DNA of 64,000 bases from Periconia sp. R9002 (GCA_023627715.1 JAMAHW010000080.1:124001-188000); one strand, 5' to 3'; numbered from the stretch's first letter, positions 10,035 to 21,309 are shown. Notes: generated by a model not told the origin, from the letters alone. Program-made: numbers and translations.

Positions 10035-12107
10035 ATGCTGCACACAGGACTGGCGAATGTTGCGGTAGCAGCCGGCTTGCTGTCAATTGCATGTGCTAAT
10101 GACAGTCCATTTCCAGGTACGTCCTGATACATTCGAAATGAGTGTTTCATATATACGCATTTGATTTCGATCCCAACAGCCTATAGTGCCTCATTGTAAT
10201 GGATTGGATATTGAAGATGCGCCAATTGCAAAGCTGCAAAGTTACATGACCGAGGGTCATTTGACGAGTTATGACCTGACAGCATGCTATATTCGAAGAA
10301 TTGAGGAGACAAATAAGTAAGTAATGATTAACGGTCAAACGCACAATGCATTTTAACATTCGAAGGCATCTGCATTCTATAAGCGAAGTGAATCCGGACG
10401 CTCTTGAAATTGCAAGCAACTTGGATGCAGAACGCGCACAAGGCCATTACCGGGGTCTCATGCACGGGATTCCTTTTCTCGTGAAAGACAATTACTACAC
10501 CGACGATAAGCACAATACAAGTGAGGGTACATTGGTGCTCCTTGGTGGAAGATACGTCCGCGAGGCTACAGTGGTGGCAAAAGTTCGTGCTGCCGGCGGT
10601 GTGTTATTGGGCCATTCCACTATGTCTGAAGCTGCCGACCATCGAGCCCTTACAAACTACGCAAGCGGCTATTCGAGTCGTACAGGACAGGGGAGGAATG
10701 TTTACAACTTGACGCAGCCAACTGCAGGAAGTAGCAGTGGCTCTGTGATTGCTGTTAGGAGCAATCAAGCCCCGGTCGCACTCGGATCAGAGACGTACGG
10801 GTAAGTCATTATCTCCGAATTTTGCATTAACCTGGTAAGCTGCTGAAAAAATCTTAGATCTCTTGTACATCCTGCTGGCCAGCTCGGGTTGTATACCGTC
10901 AAGTCAACACCTGGTCTACAATCTCGACACGGCATTGTGACAGGGAGTTACTGGCACGACACGCCTGGAGCGCTGGCGCATTCTATTGCTGATGTAGCGC
11001 TGCTTCTCGACATTATGAGTGGCCCAGATCGATATGATAACTTGACTTTTGAATCGAGAATCCCAGAGAAAGGATACGCGGCTCAAGTTGTAGGCAAAAA
11101 GGCTTTCAAAGAAATCAAGCTGGGCATTCCCTGGGACCCGTACTGGTCAACCAATTCTGTAAGACTGAATGCACCATTTCCAGTCTGTTAGGACAATGCT
11201 GACCAGTTGATAACTTAGCACATCAACAGTCCTGGAATCAGAAAGAAGTATGAAGCTCGACTCGCGGAGCTCAGAAACGCCGGGGCCGAAATCTACAACA
11301 TCACTGTATGAGTAACCTGATGGCAGTTCAATTGCCATAGCGATTATAGCTAAATCTCAGCAGAAGAAGCCGTTCGCATCGATAGCCAGTCCCTATGGTG
11401 CAGGTCATCCGGCCGATATACCACCCGAGTTCAATCACGCGATTGCGTATTCCACACTATTAGCAGCCGGCTATGCCGAATGGCTCGAAAATTGGACCTT
11501 TCCCATTGATGATGATCGCCATGGCATGAGCTCGCTTGCAGGGATGGCGGCATGGAACCGAGCTCATAACGACACTACAGGAGCTCTCGGTAACAATACG
11601 TGGTGGTGGGACTCTAAGACTGGGCAAAGTTTCTATGATTCTGGTGTCGCAACCAATGGAACGCTCGGTGAGGCTTTTTGGACGGCGTTTGGCTGGGGGC
11701 GCTTTACCGCACGCCAGGCAATCGATTCAGCTCACATATATGTGACAGAAAACGGAACCCTTGTAGAGCTTGATGGTTTGTTGATCCCTAATGGAAGAAA
11801 TGGCGGGTACGGTAACGCTTGTGCACCACTTCCATCATACGCAGGGTATCCGATAGCATCCGTTCCCATTGGTCTTGACGGCTACTCCACGCCTTTTGCG
11901 TTTGGAATCTATGGAAGGCAATGGAGTGAGGGTACATTGGTCAAGATTGCATCAGCGATGGAAGACTTGTTCAGCTGGAACGAAAAACCTCTGTGGCATA
12001 ATCTAGAGACAGCGAATGGGCCTTGGGACGCACCGTGGCCTGGTTTTACTTGCTCCATGGAGAGCTTAGATAGATCGTCTTGCGAGGAAGTTACTACAAA
12101 AGAATAA
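10035..12107 (+). CDS. Secreted amidase-signature family protein
   Basis: Six exons (10035-10116, 10187-10316, 10366-10800, 10858-11158, 11219-11305, 11361-12107) give 593 residues. The first exon encodes a signal peptide of about 19 residues (hydrophobic core VAVAAGLLSIACA). The amidase signature triad is present: the Lys in IPFLVKDN, the cis-Ser in AGSSSGS, and the nucleophile Ser in ETYGSLVHPA. Sequence around these is less glycine-rich than usual (GSETYGSL rather than GTDTGGSI). Several N-glycosylation sites suit a secreted enzyme. It should hydrolyse amides outside the cell or in the secretory route; the substrate is unknown. The fifth intron has two possible acceptors three bases apart (11360 or 11363). 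Confidence 0.87.
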
Positions 12108-12733
12108 AGCTCGATTAACAAGTAACGGCGTCTAGTTTGCGAAAGATCGAACAGTCTATGGACTGCAAAAAGTGGAATGCTGTACACACAGCCTAATCCT
12201 CCAGTTATATTTCTTGTTGATTGATTTATCCACGTTTCTTTAGTATCCACATGCAAGATGCCATCTCTCTGCAAACTTGCTCATTATCAAAAGGATACAT
12301 ACAGCGCTTGAGTGATGATGTTTTGGGCCGACACTTGGAGAAGAAGACCAACAGGCATGTAAGATGGGCTTCCGTTCGTGGACCCCCTAGGTCAACTGGA
12401 ATAAATATTGAGACGCTATATCACCGTCCTGGTCGTCTAGTTAACGTTGTATTCGCGATTTGGGACCAGTCAGACACATACATATCAAAACAAAAAAAGG
12501 ACATGAAACACGGCAAAGACTTGTCATTTCCCTCCTCATCTTGCATATTTTGAAATGGACGCAAAGACCAATAAAAGAAAAGATTTTCTAGAGGGAGGGA
12601 CCGGTACAAGACCCACTATAAGCCAAAAAGTAGTGCGCGTTATCCTTCGCGCCCCGAAGTCCTTCAACCACGTTCTAGCACCGCCCGAACAGCAAAATAG
12701 GTAAAAAGACACGGAGTAGAGCTAAAAAGCAAT
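12108..12733. other. Intergenic spacer, amidase 3' side
   Basis: No supported gene between the amidase stop and the tRNA. Open frames here are short and without family features. Confidence 0.4.
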
Positions 12734-12824
12734 GCCCATTACTGGAATCGAACCAGTGATCTTCTCATAGCTTGGGTTACGCAAGTGGTACTAGTGAGAC
12801 GCTATACCACTTAGCCAAACGGGC
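12734..12824 (-). tRNA. tRNA-Thr (AGU anticodon) with a 20-nt intron
   Basis: Reading the minus strand, the acceptor arms GCCCGTT and AATGGGC pair over 7 bp. The D arm is GCTA-AGTGGTA-TAGC, the anticodon stem is TCTCA/TGAGA, and the T arm is ACTGG-TTCGATT-CCAGT. The loop begins CTAGTA, placing AGT at positions 34-36, so the tRNA is threonine-accepting after A-to-I change. A 20-nt intron (about 12769-12788) lies in the canonical place one base after the anticodon. Without it the molecule is 71 nt, with A-box and B-box intact. Confidence 0.92.
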
Positions 12825-13765
12825 TTGTGAGGCTCTGAGGCCTTAATTTGTGAAAATTTTGGCATCAGGATGATTATATCTCATAAAAATACATTGTTGA
12901 CGCCGATAAACTGGTTCGCGCGTGTCAGCTCCCTGTATCATGGTTCACGGAGCGGCTGGTAAAAGCCCAGAGGGGAGTGGGCCGGCGGATGGAGCCACAG
13001 TAGCCGAAAGCCGTCTCAGCTGCCCCACAGAACATCCAACACACGCGAACTATCGGTGAATGATCTTTTCGTAACGATTGCTATTTCTCCTAAAACAAAA
13101 TATACCTCTGGAGCGCTCATCGTCTTGCTACACTCGCGCCCACTCGTTTTTCTGCATACTTCCCTCTCATCCTTCAACGAACTGCCGAATAAGATGAGAA
13201 CGTTCCGCATGAACATCTAACGGAAGCCAATGCGGAATTGTGTACCGAGTTGCATTTTATACGGACACCGACACCGACTTATTAGCGAGTTGCGCCTGCG
13301 ATGCCTCCAGTGGACCAATCATACAAACAAATGTCTAGCCCTCCACATTCATCGCGATTCTTATCTGCTTGTAGGTGTGACACCGGCTGCAGATGCGTCA
13401 ACAGGTTAAGAACCGTTCGCTGAGGACAGCTGACTGTTCCGTCATGCATGTCAGCGATGGCTAGGTTTAAAAATTTAAGGCTCAATTGTCCAAGGTTACC
13501 AACCCTCTGGGACTTAGACCACTGTCTGAATCCGGAGATGTGCAGATATATGCGTACATTGTCCTACGGCGTACACAATGTGCGGCTAATGAGATTCCAG
13601 GTGGGGTTGTAAGACGGAGCTATATACACCTCGGGTCCGTGATGTCGTGGGCGTACTCGAGTATTCCACACTTTCTTCCTACAGCGCGCGTGTGTCGGCA
13701 AAAAGCCTGGATGCTGTATTTTTAGTGGTTGCGCTGGCAGCGAACCTCCGCCCACAGACCCCGCC
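12825..13765. other. Intergenic spacer before the aminotransferase
   Basis: About 940 bases without a supported gene. The part just upstream of 13766 serves as promoter of the aminotransferase. Confidence 0.4.
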
Positions 13766-15226
13766 ATGGAGTCGATCGCAATGGAACCCGGACTCTCTGC
13801 CCGCATGACTTGGGCATTGGACGCAGCAATGGATGCTTCTCAACCCCTGGAGCCTGCTGCTTTTCCATCCCCGCAAAACCAATCTAGCGCAGTTATCAAT
13901 CTTTCGAATGCTCAGAACGAAGTACTTCGCCCAGAACTACTCCAGCTGTTCAAGACCGTCGTAGACAACAACCTTGGCGAGCAGGTAAGAGAATGCTAGT
14001 GATAATCATCCATGTATCTAGCTCACCACCAAAGGTTTTTGCTCACCCCTCAAGCGTTGGTGGCGATCCAACCTTACGAGAGGCTGTGACTTCATTCCTG
14101 AACAGACACTTTCGCCCTGTTCACCCTGTCAAATCGGAACAGATTGTTCTCACAGCTGGGGCATCGGATGCAATAGAGTGCGTTATTCAGGCAATATGCG
14201 ATCCTGGTGATTATGTACTAATTCCTGGGCCCCACTGGGGTGAGGTAACAACATTCCCAACATTTACCTTCACTAACGGGTTGCTAGATGGATACACCAC
14301 GCTGCTGAAATCCAGATCAGTCAACGCTATTGTTGCCCATCCGCCTACGTACACGAATCATGACAATTACTTGTTGCCATCACTCCAAGCTGCATACGAC
14401 TTTTCCGACAACAAATCACGAATCAAGGCAGTTCTCTTGTGCAATCCGCAGAATCCAACGTCGAAATGTTATGACAAAACTTCGATTGTGGAATGCATGG
14501 AATTCTGCCAGGAAAGGGGCCTCCATTTCATATCTGACGAGACATTGGCTCTCTGTTCTCTTCAAAACTCATCGGGGAACAGCATACCTTTTGTTTCTGC
14601 GTTGTCATTGACAGAACCCTTATGCCCTCAGGGGGCGGTTAAGATTGATCCTGCCCGTGTGCATGTGATATGGACTGCCAGCAAATTGTTTGGGTGCAGT
14701 GGCTTTAGGGTCGTACGTATATCCCCTTCGAATTTTCTTCGTGTTCTGACTCCCGTAGGGCTGTCTCATATCACAACAAAATCCAGAGCTCATCCATGCC
14801 TTGAGTACCTTGACTTGGGGCCATGTGAATGGTGTTGCCAGCCTTTACATCTCATCTTTGCTGAACTGGTCACAATTGCCTACCATCATCGCCCTCAACT
14901 CCGAGCGCCTAACATTATCTTATCGCCTCCTTGAGAATTTTTTCTCCGCATGGGGCGTGGAGTTCATTCGCCCAACTAATGGTATTGTTCTCTTTGCGAA
15001 ATTAGCAAAGAAAGCTGGGTCTGCGGAAGAAGAGATCGAGTTATGCCGTCGATTAGCCGTGCATGGCTTGCGCGTCAGTCCTGGACATCTGTACAATGGT
15101 GTTGAAAGAGAATTTGGATGGGTAAGAATACGATTTTCGTGTTCCAAAGATGTCATGGAAAGGGCCATTCAGGGACTCACTGGGTTTCTAAAAGCAGAAG
15201 GTTATGAACCTCTCCGGTCAGGTTGA
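13766..15226 (+). CDS. PLP-dependent aminotransferase, ACC-synthase-like (class I/II)
   Basis: Three exons (13766-13984, 14035-14712, 14759-15226) encode 454 residues. The fold-type I pattern is clear: GGDPTLREA near the start of exon 2, NPQNP in the large domain, and the PLP-lysine motif TASKLFGCSGFRVG, split by the second intron. This spacing resembles fungal 1-aminocyclopropane-1-carboxylate synthase-like proteins, which are mostly of unproven activity. An oddity is the segment SDETLAL: most relatives have SDEIYA, whose Tyr contacts the PLP hydroxyl, and here it is Leu. The tyrosine usually found in the PxPxY motif is also changed (PGPHWGE). The Asp and the Lys are kept, so PLP binding is likely but substrate or rate may differ. 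Confidence 0.86.
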
Positions 15227-15755
15227 GAATTGTTTGATGCTGGCTCTTAGGAGCAGATGACTGGGAGTTTTCCAGTAGTATTTTCGCAATGTTTATTTTA
15301 GGGGGTTGTGGGTTTTGGCATGGCTAGTTACTCTGTATGATGAATGGGTAGCGTGACGTGCACACTTGGAGTTACACAGAGTAAATTCTCTGTATTATTC
15401 GAAAGATGATAGGGTTTGAGGGCGTAACATCAATATATGACCTAGCAAAAAGTTATCAAAATAATCGCATATCAATTTGAGTTACTGAGACTGGCACTGA
15501 TAAAAGGTAACAGAAATGTCTTAACTGGAGATGCGTACACAAAGTAAATCTTTGGGAACGTACAGCAAAACTTTATATAGTTCGTTTCCGATACTCTGAC
15601 CTCCATTGTTACACTTCAAGTAGTATATAGCTTTTCTAAGTATAATTCATTTAGCGTCTGGAAGGCATGGTTACTGTAAACTGCCGAATCGCTAGGCCTC
15701 CATCGATACCGTCATATGATCTTCTACAATATCTAGACAAGACTCTCTGTGATAG
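15227..15755. other. Intergenic spacer between convergent frames
   Basis: AT-rich, about 530 bases, nothing recognisable. Confidence 0.4.
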
Positions 15756-16178
15756 CTATAATACCATTATAGCACAGTTATTCAGATTTGGATACATTTT
15801 AGTGAGTCCTTGTTTCTTTTCATTCAAACCGTATCCTAGTCCCGGGATTGTCAAGGCGCTGAGGATAATGCTGGTCCTTCGAGGAGCGAACGATTTCACG
15901 CCCTTTAGTGCGGAAATAGCGTAACTTGACACGCCGGCTACCACGAGGTTGATGCCGCTTGTCTTGTAAAGCACCCACAACTCGGGATACCTGCTGGTGA
16001 AGCTTGGGAGAGAAGTCAGGAGGCCCGCGACATGGCACAAGTTGGCAAATTGGGAGATGTCGCCGAGAAAAGGAGCGAGGATGGCAAGAAAACGGAGGCG
16101 TTGAACAACACCGTAGATTGTGTCGAGGAAATAAGCCGCGGTAAGAAAGCTGATTCAATGCTTCCAGCCTGCTGCCAT
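15756..16178 (-). pseudogene. Small membrane-protein frame interrupted by a stop at codon 8
   Basis: Starting at the ATG at 16178, the frame reads seven codons (MAAGWKH), then TGA, then stays open for 132 further codons to 15756. After the stop the sequence is coding-like: AAYFLDTIYGVVQRLRFLAI and later LVVAGVSSYAISAL look like membrane helices. A single C-to-T change from CGA would explain the stop. No intron that removes the stop was found. It could instead be a gene starting at a later non-ATG codon or a fragment of a longer gene. I do not recognise the family. An 18-bp perfect palindrome lies five bases upstream of the ATG. Confidence 0.4.
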
Positions 16179-16498
16179 CTACAATTCCAAATTTGGAATT
16201 TAGCAGAACACTGGGTATTGAAGACGAGAGGATGATTATTTGTTTGGTTGTCGATGCATATAAATTCGATAAGATTAGGATCAAGATAAGGTACTCAGCC
16301 TAATGTAGCACTAGACTAGTTCAGTCTAGCTCCGCCCGTGCGCTCATAGCACGTGCTCAAGGATTCCTTATCGAGCAACAGCCAACATCAATTCACTCCT
16401 CCAAGAATGATATGATATTTCACCCCCTGTAAGGGAGGCGATACTATTTGGAGTATGAATTTTCTATACACGATTGAAGCTCACAGCCTTTTGCCAGT
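16179..16498. promoter_or_regulatory. Promoter region of the Zn2Cys6 factor with palindromes
   Basis: It contains a perfect 18-bp palindrome (16183-16200, AATTCCAAATTTGGAATT), an interrupted palindrome CTAGACT/AGTCTAG (16311-16329) and a CACGTG E-box (16350-16355). Zn2Cys6 proteins often bind inverted triplets and regulate themselves, so these are plausible sites, but this is inference. Confidence 0.35.
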
Positions 16499-17953
16499 AT
16501 GGGAGATGTTGGACGACCTCGCCAGCGCAAATTTGCCCCTCGTTCCAGACAGGGCTGTCTGACATGCCGTGCACGGAGGAAGAGATGCGATGGCCAACGA
16601 CCAGATTGCCAGAACTGCACTCGGCTGAACATGTCTTGCGAATGGGAAGCTCAACGCAAAATTGTCAAAACTGTAACTCACAGTGGCATTGACAACGATT
16701 CTGGCACCCCCAACCAGCAAGCAGCTACGGCATCCACAGCACTGGCAACGGCAACGGCCGTCTCTCCACCGACAGTGTCCTTGGACCCTTGGGATGCGCT
16801 CCCCGCCAATGAAATAGCGGAAAGAAAACACCTTCTTCGGTACTATGTAGAAGCCTTCATTCCGAGTGTATCCGTGGCAGACACACCGCACAGCTTTTAC
16901 ACCAGCTTATACATTCCATGGGCTTTCGAGTGTGATGGAGTTCTCAATGCCATCATGGCGCTATCTTCTGCTCAACTTGCAAGACGGACTGAATCTCACG
17001 GCAGAGCTGATCATCTGAAAGTTGTTTCCAGTAAATACCAGCGCAAATGCTACGCTTTTTTAGCGGATCGTGTGCCGCAAGGAAGTGGCCCGCCTCGGGA
17101 TGCGTTCCAAGTAATCGGAATAGTGCTTCTTCTAGTTGGTCTGGAAGCCCTCAATGGAGAGAAAAGCACTAGATGGCTGTCCCAGATGAAATGTGTACGA
17201 GACATTCTAAACATGCTGTCTGCGCAGATCAGTGGACCAGATCCCTGGGAAATCGACTCGCTGCGCCGGCACTTCACGTACCACAACGCCATGGCTGCTT
17301 TGATGGCACGAGTATCAAACAGACAATCTGAAAATTATGTTGCAAACAACATGTTGGATGTCACCGCATCTGCCGAGAATCTCACGGTGGATCCACTGAT
17401 GGGTATAGCATATTACATTTGCCGACTGATCTCACGTATCCAATGTGTCACCTCTACAAACCCGGCGTTTCCCTATATCACAGAGGCTACATTCACTTTA
17501 CTTGAGAATGAAATCAAACAGTGGACATACGGAAGTCCTATGGACATCCCTGGACTCGATTTGGCCGCTGCTCTCGACCTTATTGCACTGGCAGAAACAT
17601 ACCGAAATGCGGCTCTTATCCAGTTGTATCGTACATCCACAACCCACAAGTCTCTCATTCCAGCTTGCGCTTCTCGAGCCATGCAGTTTATCACGCGTAT
17701 TCCTTCGGGTAGTCCGGCAGAGTCCTCCATGTTGTTTCCTATCTTCATGGCTGGGGCAGAATTGGAAAACGAATGGGAAATTTCCCAATGCTTCAAACGA
17801 CTAAAAGAAATACAGGCAAGGAACCGTTATGATAATGTTGGAATGGTGCAGAAGGTGCTTGAGGAAGTATGGCGGCCTGCATTGAATGGGCAAGAGAAAC
17901 GGGACTGGGAAGATGTCCTCAAGGAATGGGGCTGGTCTTTCACATTGGGATGA
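16499..17953 (+). CDS. Zn2Cys6 fungal transcription factor
   Basis: A single exon encodes 484 residues. The binuclear zinc cluster is near the N-terminus, with the six-cysteine pattern beginning SRQGCLTCRARRKRCDGQRP and ending CQNCTRLNMSCEW (about residues 20-47). A Ser/Thr/Ala-rich linker follows, then a mostly helical region with the segment ALMARVSNRQ that matches the fungus-specific middle domain often annotated as fungal TF domain 2. It should be a nuclear, sequence-specific activator or repressor. Neighbours are a dehydrogenase (convergent) and an aminotransferase, so local pathway control is possible but unproven. No intron and no damage were seen. Confidence 0.92.
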   Translation: MGDVGRPRQRKFAPRSRQGCLTCRARRKRCDGQRPDCQNCTRLNMSCEWEAQRKIVKTVTHSGIDNDSGTPNQQAATASTALATATAVSPPTVSLDPWDALPANEIAERKHLLRYYVEAFIPSVSVADTPHSFYTSLYIPWAFECDGVLNAIMALSSAQLARRTESHGRADHLKVVSSKYQRKCYAFLADRVPQGSGPPRDAFQVIGIVLLLVGLEALNGEKSTRWLSQMKCVRDILNMLSAQISGPDPWEIDSLRRHFTYHNAMAALMARVSNRQSENYVANNMLDVTASAENLTVDPLMGIAYYICRLISRIQCVTSTNPAFPYITEATFTLLENEIKQWTYGSPMDIPGLDLAAALDLIALAETYRNAALIQLYRTSTTHKSLIPACASRAMQFITRIPSGSPAESSMLFPIFMAGAELENEWEISQCFKRLKEIQARNRYDNVGMVQKVLEEVWRPALNGQEKRDWEDVLKEWGWSFTLG

Positions 17954-18441
17954 ATTATGAAATGATTTGCAATATTTGCTTCTTGTATGATGTATAGGAT
18001 ATTCTGGATAATTGTATTACAGGATGTACTCATGACCTCCTCATGAGGCACACCGTTCGACATGTCTTTTTTGTCGTCGCGAATGGAGATATGTCCGACT
18101 GGGAAACAGAATACATAATGCATGGGCTATTCCCTAACACACGCACCGGGCGTTTGATATAGGCAGGATTGCAACTGGGGGATCCTGTTATGCCAGTTGC
18201 TACATAATACTAACCTTGCTGGATGCCCCCTTCTATTACAAAATTGCGATGGATTCTTACCCTTACTAAATTCAACTATATGAGAATATCACTTCGGTGC
18301 ACTATTCTAGATTGTTCTGTGATTTTGGATTTCTACAATCATCGTAGACTCGTGCAAACCTCTGATAAGTAATTTGATTTATGCTTCCCTTTTACAATTA
18401 AGGATCTCTTCCCCAATACTAATCCGCTCACAAGAGAGCCA
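17954..18441. other. Intergenic spacer between convergent genes
   Basis: AT-rich 3' flanks of the Zn2Cys6 factor and the dehydrogenase; no supported gene. Confidence 0.4.
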
Positions 18442-19659
18442 TCAGAGTTCATACACAACTTTGTAAGCGGATATCTTCCCATCAAGATAGTCCCGAAAAC
18501 CTTCCTCGACTGCGTCCAGCCCCTTCTTCAAAACCACTGGGTTTGGCTTGATCTTCCCATTTTCAAGCCATGACGGAAGATTTTCGAAGAGCTCCGAAGC
18601 AAGCTCATGATCTCCCTTGCTCGACTAGATCCTCGTTATTAATGGCTTTGACTTCATACACCCCTTAATCAAACTTAGCGTAGGTGACTTACCGGCCAAA
18701 CGAAATCGCCATATCGATGTTCCTTGAGAAATGCCGTCCATACAAGCACGTCAGTGACCTTTGTCCTCTTCGTCACATTCTCCGTGTTCGCTTTTCCAGG
18801 TCTAACAGTACAGAGAGAGCCACCCTCCATTCGCAAGGCTTGAGAGGCTACCTCGGATGATTTTTCATTTCCGATAGTGTCGAAGATGTATTCCAGATCC
18901 GGTGCTACTTGCACGATCTTCTTGACCACATCGGGATCAGAATAGTCGAATACATGGGTTGCGCCATTTTGTTTCACAAGTTCAAAGTTGCGCGGGCTAC
19001 AAGTTGTGACGATCTTGAAGTTATATAGAGCCGCGATTTGTAGTGCGAAGAGGCCAACGCTAGCTTTTGATACATCAGCTATTGATCCAGAAGCACAGTT
19101 ATTGCGACCAGACTCACAGCTTCCACCCCATACAAGCAGTGTTATTTGATTGCCCTTCTCACGTTCAATGTTCAGACAGTCTTTAGAGAAGAGTGCGAGC
19201 CATGCGGTCATTGATGCCAGTGGAACGGTAGAAGCGGCAGCGGAATCGAGAGCTGCAGGGACTTTGAAACTGATCCTCTGATCAGCTACCGTGTATTCAC
19301 TGTATGCACCCACTCCCTTGATTTCGCCTGCAATCTGTTATGACTGTGATATTTATATGAATAGGTTCATTGTGTACTAACCTCCCCATATCAGCCCAGC
19401 AATTCTATCCCCCTTATTTACTCGAGTGACATCTTTACCCATGGATTCCACTCCCCCAACGAAATCACAGCCGAATACAGAGCCGTCACCGAAGGCATTC
19501 CTGGAGAAGGACTGCACATCCGTAGGATTTTGGGCGACATGCGATACCTTCACGAGCAACTGATGTGCCTCAATGGATGGTTTCGGGATTTCCTCTTTCG
19601 ACAAGGTTTGCCCTCCCCGCAGAGTTTCTTTGCACAAGCGCAACGGTTGTATTGGACAT
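18442..19659 (-). pseudogene. Medium-chain dehydrogenase/enoyl reductase-like gene with a 5' frameshift
   Basis: Exons are about 19659-19382, 19327-19118, 19063-18693 and 18624-18442. The three introns have donors GTTAGT, GTGAGT and GTAAGT and all junctions stay in frame. Family motifs are intact: GroES-like segment HQLLVKVSHVAQNPTDVQSF, cofactor loop VWGGSSSVGLFALQIAA, and the C-terminal VVLKKGLDAVEEGF. The only plausible ATG (19659, reading MSNTTVALVQRNSAG) is one frame out from the rest. One extra C in the CCCC run at 19615-19618 would explain it. Either the gene is newly broken, the base is a sequencing error, or translation starts elsewhere. Homologues are zinc-free MDR enzymes near fungal secondary-metabolism genes; the substrate is unknown. 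Confidence 0.7.
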
Positions 19660-20426
19660 AATAGATTGTGTCAATTTCTTAGCCAAAAGGTGGCACGGAA
19701 TTGATTTTCAAGGAACTATCAAAGAAAAAATGTCATCAGAAGTGTCGAAGTTCTGATTAATGGAGTATTGCGTCATACGTTGTCATATAAGGGATAGCTA
19801 CATGACATTGATTGATCTCTTAGGGGAAGATTACAAATGCCATCATAACTTTCAATGCGCGTTGCTACTTATAGATTCGCCTGTCACTACTACCGAGATT
19901 TGCTCATTTGTCAAGAACGAAATGCAATTGAAAACAGGAAATAGTTGTGGCTCAATGAAGAATAGTATTACGAGGGCTCCCCCTAAGAAGATGTCGATGA
20001 GTAACTAACGTATTACCTACAGGTAGAAATTGGGTGTCACTTCTAGTCGGCTGATTCTGCGGAGGAAAGCCAAGAAATAGAGCACAGCATATGGATTTTA
20101 TGTAGACGATTGCGCGTACTAAACATTCGTAAGAAAGTTCAGCATTTGAAGATTTGCGATCGACTGGTTTTGGTTTTGGAGGCTACTTTGAACTGTCGTC
20201 ATGACTCGAAAGTTCAGACAATCCCTTTGAGAGCTCCGTAGATCCTAGGGCATTCTTGTGCGAGTCAAAATCGGCATTTGGGTCATTCCCGAACTGCCTC
20301 TTCACCATAAAACCAGATCCTATCTCGTTGCGAGGGGTTGACTGAACACTCACATCCCGACCCAGGAACTTGGTGAAAAACTCGATGTATGGCCATCTAC
20401 CGAGGTGAATCAATGCCTTGTACATT
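19660..20426. other. Intergenic spacer
   Basis: About 770 bases. An open frame at 20183-20440 (minus) overlaps the end of the TMEM170-like gene, but no family or splice evidence supports it. Confidence 0.4.
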
Positions 20427-20983
20427 CTACAGTCCTCCATGTATAGCGAAAGATGAAAGGATCAGGACTAAGGCGTTGACCAGCGCCCACACGAACGGTA
20501 TCCATGTTGACATTTTGAAGTATCCGGCCTGATAAACACCTCCTAGACTAGTTGAACTTATTAGCGACCCTGATGAAAGGAACTCGAGATGCAAAGGTCG
20601 AGTTGATTGACGCCACTTACAGTCCTCCAACTACGCTTCCAGCGATGAAACCTTGCGCGCCTCCAACGATCACAAGAACGATTGGAGCAATCCAAATTAG
20701 CCTCCAATTCCGCCATTGTATGACGCAGGCCCACGCCGCGGCAGCAATATGGATAGCAACAAAGAACATGAGCGTCCATAACATTGTGAAGCGCCATATA
20801 TCGTTCGGATTGTAGAGATAAAAACTCTCTACATTTTTCAATGGAAGAGGCCAATACAAAGAGGGGAACTTGGGTGTCTCATAGCCAGGCGGAGCCGCGC
20901 TGCTAGCGCGTTGAATAAAACTGTGGTTAGGTGTCAGTTACGATTCGACAGTATCTCAATGTATGCAGTTATACATACCTCAT
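20427..20983 (-). CDS. TMEM170-type integral membrane protein
   Basis: Three exons, 20983-20979, 20920-20621 and 20547-20427, encode 141 residues. The first coding exon is only five bases (ATGAG) with a GTATGT donor and the acceptor CCACAG, giving Met-Ser at the junction. The body has the family pattern: YNPNDIWRFTMLWTLMFF, then IAPIVLVIVGGAQGFIAGSVVGGL, then GYFKMSTWIPFVWALVNAL. Three or four membrane helices are visible. Animal TMEM170A shapes ER sheets and nuclear pores; the fungal role is not settled. It is divergent from Pex8, with 326 bases shared. Because the first exon is so short, automated calling may miss it. Confidence 0.85.
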
Positions 20984-21309
20984 CTAGGAAGCATCTTCAG
21001 CGGCTCAACGCATTCTAGGATACGCTGACAGGGCAACAAGGGAAACGCCGTGCAAAGGTACTTAGGTTGAGCGGTGGTTGACGATGAGTGCTCAGGAACA
21101 GGACTCGGTGTTGAGATCTGCCAGAATAGATCCGCCGAGATTCTTGCGAGGCACCTTACCTCTTAGGTACTTACTTACTAAATACCAACTCCTTCATCAA
21201 ATCCGATGTTTTCCCGACTGCCTCGGCTGGATCCGGTCTGTTGTTACATTGAGACTAACTAACCATCCGTCTGATAGCTGATGGATAGTAGGTCGGCGGC
21301 ATAATCAAC
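20984..21309. promoter_or_regulatory. Shared promoter of the TMEM170-like gene and PEX8
   Basis: A 326-bp region between divergent starts, so it probably drives both genes. No TATA box or known fungal motif stands out. Confidence 0.4.

Noticed and set aside
10366..10390. Alternative third-exon acceptor in the amidase at the AG closer to CGAAGTG
   Set aside because: It is in frame but drops eight residues (HLHSIS-type segment) that fungal amidases usually have before the EVNPDAL block; the upstream acceptor keeps them.
13486..13806. Overlapping frames just before the aminotransferase
   Set aside because: Short, on both strands, and overlap the well-supported aminotransferase start at 13766.
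20183..20440. 85-codon minus-strand frame overlapping the end of the TMEM170-like gene
   Set aside because: No family resemblance, overlaps the true stop by 14 bases, and no splice arrangement that would join it to the gene was found.
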